Source: Thioclava sp. JE_KL1
GTDB taxonomy: Bacteria > Pseudomonadota > Alphaproteobacteria > Rhodobacterales > Rhodobacteraceae
Direction of reading: 5' to 3'
Assembly (NCBI RefSeq): GCF_009296265.1
Contig: NZ_WBJS01000006.1
Location: 186,001 to 250,000, forward strand
DNA: 64,000 bases
Both the position numbers and the translations under genes were made by a program. The notes below the pieces were generated by a model. The model did not search any database, was not told the DNA's origin, and saw only the letters and a list, made by a program, of their open reading frames with translations. Positions 35,051 through 46,110 of this stretch are shown here, one piece after another. Each line of letters opens with the position of its first letter. The first letter of the stretch is position 1.

Positions 35051-36801
35051 TGCTCGAGCTTATCGCTCAGAACATGGCCCCGATCATGTTCATCTCGCTG
35101 ATCGTCTTCCTGCTGATCGGCTATCCTGCGGCCTTCGCGCTTGCGGCCAACGGTCTTTTGTTCTTCGTCATCGGCGTTGAACTGTCGGGTTACTCCGGCG
35201 GGACGATCAATCTTGACTGGCCGTTGTTGAATGCGATGCCGCAACGGTTCTATGGGGTCTTGTCGAACGAGACCTTACTTGCCATTCCATTCTTCACATT
35301 CATGGGCATCGTGCTCGAGAAATCGGGCATGGCCGAGGATCTTCTCGACACGATCGGTCAGCTGTTCGGCCCGGTGCGCGGCGGTCTCGCCTATGCGGTG
35401 ATCATCGTGGGCGCGCTTCTGGCGGCGACCACGGGTGTCGTTGCGGCCTCGGTGATCGCGATGGGCCTGATCTCGCTGCCGATCATGTTGCGCTATGGCT
35501 ATGATCGGAAGGTGGCCACAGGTGTCATTGCGGCGTCAGGGACACTGGCGCAGATCATTCCGCCCTCGCTCGTGCTGATCGTTCTGGCTGACCAGCTGGG
35601 CGTTTCGGTGGGCGACATGTACAAGGGCGCGCTGATCCCCGGTATGGTGCTGACCGGTATCTACCTCGGCTATGTGCTCGTGATGTCGATCATCAAGCCG
35701 AAGTCGATGCCGGCTCTGCCGAAAGAGGCGCGCACACTGGGCTCTGGCGTGATGTCGCTTCTGGTGGCGCTGGCCGGTGCGGTCGCGATCTTCATCTTTG
35801 CCGAGAAGTATTTCGAGGCGAGCGGGTCGAGCGTCAACAACTCCGAGATACTCGCAGCCGGTGTGGCCGTGATCGCGATCTATATCGTGGCGTTGCTGGA
35901 CAAGGCGCTGAAAACCAACCTGATGAGCCGTCTGGCCCAGCAGGTGGTGATCGTGCTGATCCCGCCGCTGGCGCTGATCTTCCTCGTGCTGGGCACGATC
36001 TTCCTCGGCGTCGCGACGCCCACCGAAGGCGGCGCAATGGGCGCGGTCGGCGCGCTGGTGCTGTCGGCGGTGAAGAAGCGTCTGACCTTCCCCGTCGTGC
36101 GTGACGCGCTGGCGGCGACGACGCGCCTGTCGGCCTTCGTGCTGTTCATCCTGCTGGGCGCGCGGGTCTTCTCGCTCACCTTCTACGGGGTGAACGGGCA
36201 GGTCTGGGTCGAGCATCTGCTGACCTCGCTTCCGGGCGGCCAGCTGGGCTTCCTGATCGTGGTGTCGTTCCTGGTGTTCTTCCTCGCCTTCTTCCTCGAT
36301 TTCTTCGAGCTGGCCTTCATCATCGTGCCGCTTCTGGCGCCTGCCGCGCAGGCTCTGGGGATCGACCTGATCTGGTTCGGGGTGATCCTGGGCGTGAACA
36401 TGCAGACCTCGTTCATGCACCCGCCATTCGGCTTCGCGCTGTTCTATCTGCGCTCGGTCGCGGCCAAGGTGCCCTATATCGACAAGGTCACCGGCAAGAA
36501 GATGGAGCCGGTGAAGACCTCGCAGATCTACTGGGGCGCCATTCCCTTCGTGTTCATCCAGGTTGCGATGATTGCCATCGTGATCGCCTTCCCGGCCATG
36601 GTGATGCACTACAAGGGGCCGCAGGTGGATCTGAAGGATGTCGAGATCAAGCTGCCGCAAATGCCGGGCATGGGCGATGGGGGCGGCCTCGGTGGCCTGC
36701 CGTCGCTGGCGCCTCTGGGTGGCTCGACCTCTGGCGGGTCGAGTTCGGGAAGCGCGGCTCCGGGCGGGCTGCCCCCGCTTCCCACACCGGGCAGCAACTG
36801 A
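35050..36801 (+). CDS. TRAP transporter large permease subunit (DctM/TakM-like) with Gly/Ser/Pro tail
   Basis: The ion-coupled permease of the TRAP system, 583 residues. It has the DctM arrangement of about 12-14 helices, with AATTGVVAASVIAMGLISLPIML and GTLAQIIPPSLVLIVLADQLG in the first half and LGVATPTEGGAMGAVGALVL in the middle, then FLDFFELAFIIVPLL. The last 45 residues are a low-complexity tail (GMGDGGGLGGLPSL...SGGSSSGS), longer than the usual family C-terminus and probably cytoplasmic or periplasmic. Transcribed with dctQ; terminator at 36823. Confidence 0.92.
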   Translation: MLELIAQNMAPIMFISLIVFLLIGYPAAFALAANGLLFFVIGVELSGYSGGTINLDWPLLNAMPQRFYGVLSNETLLAIPFFTFMGIVLEKSGMAEDLLDTIGQLFGPVRGGLAYAVIIVGALLAATTGVVAASVIAMGLISLPIMLRYGYDRKVATGVIAASGTLAQIIPPSLVLIVLADQLGVSVGDMYKGALIPGMVLTGIYLGYVLVMSIIKPKSMPALPKEARTLGSGVMSLLVALAGAVAIFIFAEKYFEASGSSVNNSEILAAGVAVIAIYIVALLDKALKTNLMSRLAQQVVIVLIPPLALIFLVLGTIFLGVATPTEGGAMGAVGALVLSAVKKRLTFPVVRDALAATTRLSAFVLFILLGARVFSLTFYGVNGQVWVEHLLTSLPGGQLGFLIVVSFLVFFLAFFLDFFELAFIIVPLLAPAAQALGIDLIWFGVILGVNMQTSFMHPPFGFALFYLRSVAAKVPYIDKVTGKKMEPVKTSQIYWGAIPFVFIQVAMIAIVIAFPAMVMHYKGPQVDLKDVEIKLPQMPGMGDGGGLGGLPSLAPLGGSTSGGSSSGSAAPGGLPPLPTPGSN

Positions 36802-36822
36802 TCGACCGGAAAATGAAAGATC

Positions 36823-36852
36823 GGGGCGGCCTTCAGGGGCCGCCCCTTTTTT
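36823..36852 (+). terminator. Rho-independent terminator after the TRAP permease gene
   Basis: GGGGCGGCC (36823-36831) and GGCCGCCCC (36838-36846) pair perfectly around a six-base loop, followed by TTTTTTA. Confidence 0.9.
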
Positions 36853-36877
36853 ATAGAGAGAGAGTGGAGGGCGAGGG

Positions 36878-37048
36878 ATGCGGTATCCTCTTTTCGTTAT
36901 TGTCGGGGTTTCGTTGCTTGCGCTGGCGGGCTGCGGCGAGACCAAGGAACAGCGCGCGGCGACGGGCGGCGTGGCCGGTCTCGTGGTGGCGGGACCTGTC
37001 GGAGCGGTCGTCGGAGCCGGACTCGGCGTCGTGACGCGCAAGAATTGA
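36878..37048 (+). CDS. Tiny glycine-zipper lipoprotein, copy 1
   Basis: A 56-residue ORF, MRYPLFVIVGVSLLALAGC..., with a lipoprotein signal (lipobox LAGC, Cys19). The mature 38 residues, GETKEQRAATGGVAGLVV..., contain GxxxG-like glycine spacing. GGAGGGCGAGGG precedes the ATG. A very similar gene lies 100 bases downstream. Small glycine-zipper lipoproteins usually insert in or coat membranes, but no function is known here. Confidence 0.75.
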   Translation: MRYPLFVIVGVSLLALAGCGETKEQRAATGGVAGLVVAGPVGAVVGAGLGVVTRKN

Positions 37049-37147
37049 CGGCCAGCTAATCGCGGTACTTGGGAACCGCGGCAGGCGTTTCGGCGTCTTG
37101 TCCTTGAGGAAGCCGCGCATTGTGGCTGCTATCGAAAGGACGAGAAG

Positions 37148-37315
37148 ATGCGAATAGCGACGATCTTGATGGCGGGCGGCCTGCTGGTTTCGCTCGCGGC
37201 ATGTGGTGACAACGCGACCGAACGTGCAGCCACCGGCGGTGTCGGCGGCCTCGTGGTTGCAGGGCCGGTTGGCGCCGTGGCCGGTGCCACGGTTGGCGCC
37301 GCCACGACGAAGTAA
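37148..37315 (+). CDS. Tiny glycine-zipper lipoprotein, copy 2
   Basis: A 55-residue ORF, MRIATILMAGGLLVSLAAC..., lipobox LAAC (Cys19). The mature part shares ERAATGG-VGGLVVAGPVGAV with copy 1 at identical positions, so the pair is a tandem duplication with diverged signal peptides. AAAGGA lies upstream of the ATG. It ends 25 bases before a bidirectional terminator. Confidence 0.75.
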   Translation: MRIATILMAGGLLVSLAACGDNATERAATGGVGGLVVAGPVGAVAGATVGAATTK

Positions 37316-37335
37316 GATTTGTATCCAGACCAATA

Positions 37336-37370
37336 GAAAAGGCCCCGGAGCGCGAACCCCGGGGCCTTCT
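37336..37370. terminator. Bidirectional terminator between lipoprotein copy 2 and the binding-protein gene
   Basis: GGCCCCGG (37341-37348) pairs with CCGGGGCC (37359-37366). On the minus strand the stem is followed by TTTTCTATT, on the plus strand by TTCTCAATT, so it can serve both convergent transcripts. Confidence 0.75.
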
Positions 37371-37390
37371 CAATTCACGCGAGACGCGGC

Positions 37391-38638
<1,248 letters not shown>

Positions 38639-38732
38639 TTATGTCGCAAATGGTCACAGTTTCGAAAGCTTGCTGCAGTGTGGCAATGCAGCCGCAGAAT
38701 ATCCGTTGGGTATCTTCGGTCGTCAGGGCATA

Positions 38733-38766
38733 GAAAAAGCCCCGACGCAGGTTGCGCCGGGGCTTC
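38733..38766 (-). terminator. Rho-independent terminator after TakP-like copy 2
   Basis: Minus strand stem AGCCCCGGCGCA/TGCGTCGGGGCT, one mismatch, followed by TTTTTCTA. It lies 30 bases after the stop codon of the gene at 38796. Confidence 0.85.
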
Positions 38767-38795
38767 GGTTATCTGGCTTGACCAGTTTGGGCGGC

Positions 38796-39893
<1,098 letters not shown>

Positions 39894-40082
39894 TTAGGAT
39901 CCTCCCATTATTGCTCCGTTGTGCGAGGCCGGTCCTCGCCGCCCGCCTCGTGTCCTCCGCGGCGGGTCTGTCGGGACCGTTTCACCACGGGCCGGGAGTG
40001 TCCAGAGTTCACGGGCCCGTAATCGTCGGAAGTCACGGAATAGTTTTGAAAAAATGAGTTGACAGATGGTGTCTGCCGAACG

Positions 40083-40132
40083 GTTGAGCAATTGCCTGCG
40101 AGAGTGACGTCCGTTCCTGGGTGTTGCTCAAC
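40083..40132. repeat. Nine-base inverted repeat at the end of bpt
   Basis: GTTGAGCAA (40083-40091) and TTGCTCAAC (40124-40132) are perfect complements 32 bases apart; the right arm covers the bpt stop codon. No T run follows, so it is not an obvious terminator. Purpose unknown. Confidence 0.4.
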
Positions 40133-40958
40133 TATTGCGTGTATCGGGGAGTTGAATCCGGGCGACCTGTTCCGCGATGGGCGGCACGGAAAGCGGATGA
40201 GTCTCCGTCTCGTGCGTGGCCGGATCGCCAAGATCGGTCCATTGACCGCCCTTGTAGATTTCGAGCGCGGAGAAGTTCGCCTTGTAGTTCATCTTCGGCG
40301 AGCCGGGCACCCAATAGCCGAGATAGACGTAGGGCAGGCCCACGCGTTGCGCGATCTCGACATGGTCGAGGATCAGGTAGGTGCCGAGGGAGTCGCGGAT
40401 CCGCTCGGGCTCGTAGAAGGAATAGACCATCGACAGCCCGTCATCGAGCACATCGGTCAGGCAGGTCGCGATCAGGGCGCGCATGCTGTCTGGCGTGGCG
40501 GCGGTCTCGCGATATTCGATCACGCGCGACTTCACGGGCGTCTCCTCGATCATCGCGGCGAATTCGAAGATGTCCATGTCAGCCATGCCGCCATCGGCGT
40601 GGCGCGCATCGAGATAGCGGCGGAACAGTGCGAATTGCTCTTCCGTCGCCCAGGGCGAAGTCGCGGTACGCTTAAGGTCGCCGTTTTTCTTCAGCACGCG
40701 GCGCTGCGATTTCGACAGTTTGAAATCGGCGACCCGGATGCGGGCCGACAGGCAGGCGGTGCAATCGGCGCAAGAGGGCCGATAGAGCACATTCTGCGAG
40801 CGCCGGAAGCCTTGCCGCGACAGCGCGTTGTTGAGCTTCTCTGCCGACTCCCCCTGCAGCGCGGTAAACAATTTCCGCTCCGACCTGCCATCCAGATAGG
40901 GGCAGGGCTGCGGCGCGGTTACGTAGAACTGCGGTGCAAGCGGAAGCGAATGGCGCAT
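40128..40958 (-). CDS. bpt: Aspartate/glutamate leucyltransferase Bpt
   Basis: Transfers leucine from leucyl-tRNA to proteins with N-terminal Asp or Glu, marking them for ClpAP through ClpS (N-degron pathway). The 276-residue protein has the family N-terminus [19 protein letters not shown] with its cysteine motif, [14 protein letters not shown], and the C-terminal [22 protein letters not shown]. The start [12 protein letters not shown] is the conserved one; a 17-residue longer frame lacks a good ribosome site. Confidence 0.94.
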   Translation of the reverse strand: MRHSLPLAPQFYVTAPQPCPYLDGRSERKLFTALQGESAEKLNNALSRQGFRRSQNVLYRPSCADCTACLSARIRVADFKLSKSQRRVLKKNGDLKRTATSPWATEEQFALFRRYLDARHADGGMADMDIFEFAAMIEETPVKSRVIEYRETAATPDSMRALIATCLTDVLDDGLSMVYSFYEPERIRDSLGTYLILDHVEIAQRVGLPYVYLGYWVPGSPKMNYKANFSALEIYKGGQWTDLGDPATHETETHPLSVPPIAEQVARIQLPDTRNS

Positions 40959-41031
40959 CAGTAGCCTCGTCGGGGAGGGGTCGCGGCAGGCTAGCAAAGG
41001 AGCGCGCACCCGCCAAGTGTTTCATGTTGAT

Positions 41032-41068
41032 GACATAGAAAGCGCCCCGGTTACGTCAACCGGGGCGC
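41032..41068 (-). terminator. Rho-independent terminator after the DUF2852 gene
   Basis: GCGCCCCGGTT (41042-41052) pairs perfectly with AACCGGGGCGC (41058-41068), 11 pairs with a five-base loop. On the minus strand it is followed by TTTCTATG. Confidence 0.88.
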
Positions 41069-41097
41069 CGAAATCGCGTTGCGAACTGTCTATATGG

Positions 41098-41553
41098 TTA
41101 GGCTTTCGCGTCCTCGGAGGTGTCCTCCGACTGAGCCGCTTCCTTGGCGCGCTCTTCCATGTACTGGTCGAACTCTGCCTTGTCGCGGGCTTCGCGCAGA
41201 CGGCCGAGGAACTCTTCGAATTCCTGCTGTTCGCGCTGCAGTCGGTCGAGCGTGTCGGCCTTGTAGGCGTCGAACGCCGCGTTGCCGGTCGAACGCGAGA
41301 CATGGACGCCACCGACGCCAGAGCAACCGAAGCTGCGTTTTTGAACCGCCTGACCCGTGCGCCAGCGACGCCCGAAGCGGCCGGTGAACAGGATGAAAGC
41401 GAGAATGACGAGGCCGAGGGGGCCTGCGAAAATGAAACCGGCCACCATCAGCGCGATCCAGGCGCCGGGGCCGTTCCCATCCATCCAGTTAACGGCGCGG
41501 GTAAACCAGTTACCAACCGCGACGGGCATGGAGTTGGTGGAATAGGCGGACAT
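41098..41553 (-). CDS. DUF2852 family membrane protein
   Basis: A 151-residue protein. One long hydrophobic segment, WIALMVAGFIFAGPLGLVILAFILF (about residues 25-49), is followed by a basic region and a C-terminal coiled-coil rich in Glu, Arg and Lys (DRLQREQQEFEEFLGRLREARD). DUF2852 proteins are found in alphaproteobacteria and have no known role. The start MSAYSTN has an excellent GGAGGTT site; a longer frame (MLNPEV...) is possible. Two palindromes lie upstream. Confidence 0.85.
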   Translation of the reverse strand: MSAYSTNSMPVAVGNWFTRAVNWMDGNGPGAWIALMVAGFIFAGPLGLVILAFILFTGRFGRRWRTGQAVQKRSFGCSGVGGVHVSRSTGNAAFDAYKADTLDRLQREQQEFEEFLGRLREARDKAEFDQYMEERAKEAAQSEDTSEDAKA

Positions 41554-41572
41554 TTGAACCTCCGGGTTGAGC

Positions 41573-41649
41573 ATGTGAATTCCTTTCACATACCCAAGAT
41601 CGGAAGTCAGGGCGGTTCTTGCAAGGGGGTATGTAAATGATTTTTACAT
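41573..41649. promoter_or_regulatory. Two like-spaced palindromes upstream of the DUF2852 gene
   Basis: ATGTGAA-N5-TTCACAT (41573-41591) and ATGTAAA-N5-TTTACAT (41631-41649) share the 7-5-7 geometry and differ by one base per arm; centres are 58 bases apart. They lie 20 and 78 bases before the DUF2852 start. The proximal site would overlap a promoter -10 region; the distal site also faces the 3' end of the ybaK-like gene. The binding protein is unknown. Confidence 0.5.
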
Positions 41650-41683
41650 TTTTCTCGCAAATCACCGGATTCGCGTGGTTTTA

Positions 41684-42148
41684 TTAGGTGAAATCGGCTT
41701 GTTTCGCACCGCTGATCCGCTCCAGATCGGCCGGGGCGATAGCGAAAACATGGCGTGGCGTGCCTGCCGCAGCCCAAACGGTGTCGAAATCGAACAGCCG
41801 CGGATCGAGGAAAGCCGTCACCGGACCGACATGGCCAAGGGGCGCGACGCCACCGATCGCAAAGCCCGTCTCCGCCCGGATCAGCGCCGCATCGGCCTTG
41901 CCCAAAGGCTGGCCCGCGACGGCGTTTGCCTTCTCGGCGCTTACCCGGTTGCCGCCTGCGGTGATGAACAGCACGACATGGCCGCTGTCTTCGCCGCGAA
42001 AGATGATGGATTTGGCGATCTGGTCGACCTCGCAGCCTACCGCCTGTGCGGCCATCTCGGCGGTGCGGGCCTCGCCCGGTTCGGTGATCTCGAACTGCAC
42101 GCTTGCGGCTTCGAGGGCGGCACGGACACGTTTGAGGGATTTGCTCAT
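41684..42148 (-). CDS. YbaK/ProX-type aminoacyl-tRNA deacylase
   Basis: A 154-residue single-domain protein that removes wrong amino acids from tRNA, by family usually Cys-tRNA(Pro), Ala-tRNA(Pro) or similar. Visible motifs: CEVDQIAKSIIFRG (residues about 39-52, with the conserved Lys), FITAGGNRVS, and the GGVAPLGH loop near 100-107 followed by LDPRLFDFDTVWAAAGTPRHVFA. Exact substrate is not predictable. It is divergent from glnE. Confidence 0.88.
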   Translation of the reverse strand: MSKSLKRVRAALEAASVQFEITEPGEARTAEMAAQAVGCEVDQIAKSIIFRGEDSGHVVLFITAGGNRVSAEKANAVAGQPLGKADAALIRAETGFAIGGVAPLGHVGPVTAFLDPRLFDFDTVWAAAGTPRHVFAIAPADLERISGAKQADFT

Positions 42149-42270
42149 GGCGAGGCTCCGGAGGGTCTGAGGTCGGGCGCGGGTGCGCCGGGGCGGGTGT
42201 AGTTATGGCCAGATGTCGCGCGACAGCAATCCCCATTGACCGGCTCGCTCGGCGGCGTAAGCATGGCGCC

Positions 42271-45045
42271 ATGCCGTTTGCCTCGCGTCTCACCCGTTCG
42301 CCCCTGCCTTTCGAGCGCGACCGCGCCGCCGAAGCCGAAGAGCTGTTCTCCGATCTCGCTCCGGAGTTGCGCGAGTTGCTCGGGGGGACGGCAGGGTGCA
42401 GCCCTTATCTCAAGGGCCTGATGGAGAAAGAGGCCGAGTGGCTGCGTCCCGCGATTTCGGGCAATCCCGAAGCCGCACTGGCCGAAGAGTTCGCGCGGAT
42501 CACACCCGTCAGCCTCGCCGATCTGCCGTCAGAGCTGCGTCGGGCGAAGCGCCGGGTTGCGTTGCTGGCCGGGCTTGCCGATCTGGGCGGCGTCTGGTGT
42601 CTCGAAGAAGTGACCGGCGCCTTGACGCGGCTTGCCGATATTGCGGTCGATCTCGCGATGCAGCGGCTGGTGGCCGAGGAAATCCGCCGCGGCAAAATCC
42701 CCTGGGCGACCAACGATGATATAGAGAGTGCCGCCGGGATGGTCGCGCTCGCGATGGGCAAGATGGGGGCGGGGGAGCTGAACTACTCCTCCGATATCGA
42801 CCTGATCTGCCTTTTCGACGAAAGCCGCTACGAGCCTGACGATGCGATGGAGGCGCGCAGCGCGCTAATCCGGGCCACGCGCAAGATGGCGGCGATGCTC
42901 AACGATCGGACCGCCGAGGGCTATGTGTTCCGCACCGATCTGCGCCTGCGCCCCGATGCCGCCGTCACACCGGTCTGTATCTCGATGGGCGCGGCGGAGC
43001 TTTATTACGAGGCCGAGGGCCGGACATGGGAGCGCGCGGCCTATATCAAGGCGCGTCCCTGTGCAGGAGATATCGCCGCGGGGGAGCAATTCCTCGAACG
43101 GCTGCGGCCCTTCGTCTGGCGCAAGCACCTCGATTTCGCGGCCATTCAGGACGCCCATGACATGCGCCTGCGTATCCGCGAGCATAAGGGGCTGCACGGC
43201 CCGATCGAGGTTGCGGGCCACAATATCAAGCTCGGCCAAGGCGGCATTCGCGAGATCGAGTTCTTCACCCAGACCCGGCAATTGATCGCAGGCGGGCGGG
43301 ATGAGAGCCTGCGCGACCGGACCACCGTGGGCGGGCTGCGCGCGCTCGCGGCGAAGACCTGGGTGCCCGAGGACGTGGCAGAGGAGTTGATCGATCATTA
43401 CCGCGAGCATCGCGAGATCGAGCACCGTCTGCAGATGGTGGGCGACGCCCAGACCCAGATCATGCCCGGCAACGAAGAGGGGCTCGCGCGGATCGCCGCG
43501 ATGATGGGCGAGGGCGATGTGGCGCGCTGGCGCGACCGGCTGCGTGACCGGCTGGAGCGGGTGGAAGGGCTGACGAATGAGTTCTTCGCGCCCGATGCCG
43601 CCGCCGAGCGTCCCGAACTGAGCGAAGCCGCGCGCGAGATCGTCGAGGGCTGGACGGGCTACCCGGCGCTGCGATCCGAACGGGCGCGCGCGATCTTCAA
43701 GCGGCTGGAGCCGGAACTGCTCGACCGGATGCGCCGGGCGGCAAATATGGAGGAGGCGCTGACCCAATTCGACGGCTTCCTCAAGGGGCTGCCCGCCGGG
43801 GTGCAGTTGTTCTCTCTCTTCGAGGCCAATCCCCAGCTCGTCGATCTGATCGTCGACATCTGCGCCACAGCGCCGGGGCTGGCGAGCTACCTGTCGCGCA
43901 ATGCTGGGGTGCTGGACGCGGTTCTGGGCGGCTCGTTCTTCGCGCCATGGCCGGGCAAACCGGCGCTGGAGGCCGATCTTGCGCGGCTGCTGGAGCGGGC
44001 GGGCGATTACGAGGCCGCGTTGATCGCGGCGCGGCGCTGGGCGAAGGAATGGAAGTTCCGCGTGGGCGTGCATCATCTGCGCGGTCTCGTCGATGCGTCA
44101 GAAGCCGCGTGCCAATATGCCGATGTGGCCGGCGCGGTTCTGGGCGCGCTCTGGCCGGTCGTGCAGGGCGAATTCGCGCGCCGCTACGGGCCGTGCCCCG
44201 GCAAGGGCGCGGTGGTTCTGGGGATGGGCAGCCTCGGCGCAGAGCGCCTGAACGCGCAATCCGATCTCGATCTGATCGTGATCTACGACGCGGACGGACA
44301 GGAGTTTTCCGAAGGCAAGAAGCCCATTGCCTCGAGGGCTTACTACGCGAAGCTCACGCAAGCCCTGATCACCGCGCTCAGCGCGCCGATGCCGGAGGGG
44401 ATGCTCTACGAGGTCGATATGCGGCTGCGGCCTTCGGGCCGACAAGGCCCCGTCGCGACCTCGGTGCAAAGCTTCGAGAGCTATCAGATGGAGGAGGCCT
44501 GGACCTGGGAACATCTGGCGCTGACCCGGGCGCGGCCCGTCGCGGGATGCGCTGATCTGGCCGACCGGGTCGAGGCGATCCGCCTGAAGGTTCTGGAGGC
44601 GAAAGGCGGCGGAGAGGCGGTGCTCCACGAGCTGGCGCAGATGCGCGCCCGGATCTTCGCGGCCAAGGCCCCCGATGGCGATTGGGAGGCGAAGGTCGGC
44701 CCCGGCCGGCTGCAGGATATCGAGCTTCTTGCGCAAAGCTTCGCGCTCCGCGCGGGCGTCCCGGCGCGCAAGGTCGAGGCGCAGCTACGCGCAGGGCCGC
44801 GTGGCGGGTTCGTGACGCGCGAGGAGGGCGAGCAGCTCGCCACCGCCTATCGCTTCCTCTGGCGGCTACAGGCAGGCGGGCGCTTGCTGAGCGAAAAACG
44901 CCTGGATATGGCGGCGATCGGAGAGGGCGGCCGCGCTTTCCTGTTGCGCGAGACGGGGCTGGATGATCTCGATGCTCTGGCGGCGCGTCTGAACGAGGTC
45001 ACGACCGAGACGGCCGCCATCGTGGACAGGGCTCTGGAGGGCTGA
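42271..45045 (+). CDS. glnE: Bifunctional glutamine synthetase adenylyltransferase/deadenylase GlnE
   Basis: Controls glutamine synthetase by adding or removing AMP on a tyrosine, under GlnB and glutamine. The 924-residue protein has two nucleotidyltransferase domains: deadenylase half with GELNYSSDIDLICLFDE (about 167-183) and adenylylase half with ERLNAQSDLDLIVIYDADG (about 656-674), each followed by helical PII-type regions. The start MPFASRLTRSPLPFERDR at 42271 is preferred over an in-frame Met 22 codons upstream. The next gene follows directly after the TGA. Confidence 0.95.
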   Translation: MPFASRLTRSPLPFERDRAAEAEELFSDLAPELRELLGGTAGCSPYLKGLMEKEAEWLRPAISGNPEAALAEEFARITPVSLADLPSELRRAKRRVALLAGLADLGGVWCLEEVTGALTRLADIAVDLAMQRLVAEEIRRGKIPWATNDDIESAAGMVALAMGKMGAGELNYSSDIDLICLFDESRYEPDDAMEARSALIRATRKMAAMLNDRTAEGYVFRTDLRLRPDAAVTPVCISMGAAELYYEAEGRTWERAAYIKARPCAGDIAAGEQFLERLRPFVWRKHLDFAAIQDAHDMRLRIREHKGLHGPIEVAGHNIKLGQGGIREIEFFTQTRQLIAGGRDESLRDRTTVGGLRALAAKTWVPEDVAEELIDHYREHREIEHRLQMVGDAQTQIMPGNEEGLARIAAMMGEGDVARWRDRLRDRLERVEGLTNEFFAPDAAAERPELSEAAREIVEGWTGYPALRSERARAIFKRLEPELLDRMRRAANMEEALTQFDGFLKGLPAGVQLFSLFEANPQLVDLIVDICATAPGLASYLSRNAGVLDAVLGGSFFAPWPGKPALEADLARLLERAGDYEAALIAARRWAKEWKFRVGVHHLRGLVDASEAACQYADVAGAVLGALWPVVQGEFARRYGPCPGKGAVVLGMGSLGAERLNAQSDLDLIVIYDADGQEFSEGKKPIASRAYYAKLTQALITALSAPMPEGMLYEVDMRLRPSGRQGPVATSVQSFESYQMEEAWTWEHLALTRARPVAGCADLADRVEAIRLKVLEAKGGGEAVLHELAQMRARIFAAKAPDGDWEAKVGPGRLQDIELLAQSFALRAGVPARKVEAQLRAGPRGGFVTREEGEQLATAYRFLWRLQAGGRLLSEKRLDMAAIGEGGRAFLLRETGLDDLDALAARLNEVTTETAAIVDRALEG

Positions 45046-45327
45046 ATGGCGCGCAAACTGATGGAATTGAGCGAGGCGGACCCGAAAGGGCTGATCCGCG
45101 AGAGCTTCAAGATCGACGGGATCAGCACGGAAGAGTGCCGCTCGATCTTCATGGATTGGGCGCTGAGCCTTGACCCCGGGATGGACGCGAACGAAGCGAT
45201 GCGCACCGTGCTCGCGGCCTATCAAGCGCCGCCCGAGCACCCGATGACCCGGGTGCTCGAGGAAGGTCTGACCCGCGAGAGCGGCCCGCCGATGCGGCGG
45301 GGCGGCTGGCGGGCACGTCGTCCCTAG
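45046..45327 (+). CDS. Small protein directly downstream of glnE, unknown function
   Basis: A 93-residue, mostly helical protein (MARKLMELSEADPKG...) with the motif STEECRSIFMDWALSLDPGMD and an Arg/Pro-rich C-terminus. The ATG follows the glnE stop without a gap, implying coupled translation. I do not recognise a domain. It ends 8 bases before the convergent eda gene. Confidence 0.72.
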   Translation: MARKLMELSEADPKGLIRESFKIDGISTEECRSIFMDWALSLDPGMDANEAMRTVLAAYQAPPEHPMTRVLEEGLTRESGPPMRRGGWRARRP

Positions 45328-45335
45328 CAGGGTGG

Positions 45336-45977
45336 TTAGCGCGGCAGCGCCGCCGCCTCGCGCGCAAGCGCTTCGATCCCGGCCCAGTCGCTCGATTGCA
45401 CCATCGCATCGGGCGCGACCCAGGAGCCGCCCGCGCAAAGAACGTTCGGCAGGCTCAGGTAATCATTGGCGTTTTTCATGCTGACGCCGCCCGTCGGGCA
45501 GAAGCTGACCTGTGGGATCGGGGCGCCGATCGCCTTCAGCGCAGGCGCGCCGCCCGAGGCTTCCGCCGGGAAGAACTTCAGCACGTCGTAACCCATCTCC
45601 AGAAGCTTCATCACTTCCGACGCGGTGGCGGCACCGGGCAGAAGCGGCAGGCCTTCGTCTTCGCAGGCTTTCACCAGCGTTTCGGTCGCGCCGGGAGAGA
45701 CGCCGAATTTCGCGCCCGCGGCCTTCGCGGCTTTCACATCGGCCGGGGTCAGCAGCGTGCCCGCGCCGACCACGCCGCCCTCGACATCGGCCATGGCGCG
45801 GATCGCGTCGAGCGCGCAGGGCGTGCGCAGCGTCACTTCCAGCGCAGGCAGACCGCCCGCGACGAGCGCTTTGGCCAGAGGGGCGGCATGGGCCACATCC
45901 TTCACCACGATCACCGGCACGATCGGGGCCAGTTCGCAGATCTTGCGGGCGGATGCGGATTGTTCGCTAGGGGTCAT
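45336..45977 (-). CDS. eda: 2-keto-3-deoxy-6-phosphogluconate aldolase Eda
   Basis: Splits KDPG into pyruvate and glyceraldehyde 3-phosphate, the last step of the Entner-Doudoroff pathway. The 213-residue class I aldolase has Glu47 and Arg51 in EVTLRT, GAGTLL (71-76), the Schiff-base Lys134 in DVLKFFPAE and PTGGVSMKNANDYL near the C-terminus. It lies 133 bases after edd in the same direction, the gap being filled by REP-like repeats. Confidence 0.96.
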   Translation of the reverse strand: MTPSEQSASARKICELAPIVPVIVVKDVAHAAPLAKALVAGGLPALEVTLRTPCALDAIRAMADVEGGVVGAGTLLTPADVKAAKAAGAKFGVSPGATETLVKACEDEGLPLLPGAATASEVMKLLEMGYDVLKFFPAEASGGAPALKAIGAPIPQVSFCPTGGVSMKNANDYLSLPNVLCAGGSWVAPDAMVQSSDWAGIEALAREAAALPR

Positions 45978-46020
45978 CGGATCACTCCAGTCTAGGCCGC
46001 CCGCTTGGGCGGAGAGGGCA

Positions 46021-46102
46021 GGACGCTCCGCGGGGGATATTTATCGCCAAGCCGAAAGCAGACCCCTGTCTTCGCCTTGGTACAAATATCCCCGCCGGAG
46101 GC
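46021..46102. repeat. REP-like inverted element pair between edd and eda (copy 3)
   Basis: GCTCCGCGGGGGATATTTAT (46025-46044) and, inverted, ACAAATATCCCCGCCGGAGG (46082-46101) face each other and can pair into a long imperfect hairpin. The right arm is nearly the reverse complement of copy 1 at 9946-9965. The same core occurs near 32142. Confidence 0.65.
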
Positions 46103-46110
46103 AAGAAAAC

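Noticed and set aside
41573-41591. CRP- or PpsR-type site
   Set aside because: The spacer is one base too long for TGTGA-N6-TCACA and one too short for TGT-N12-ACA.
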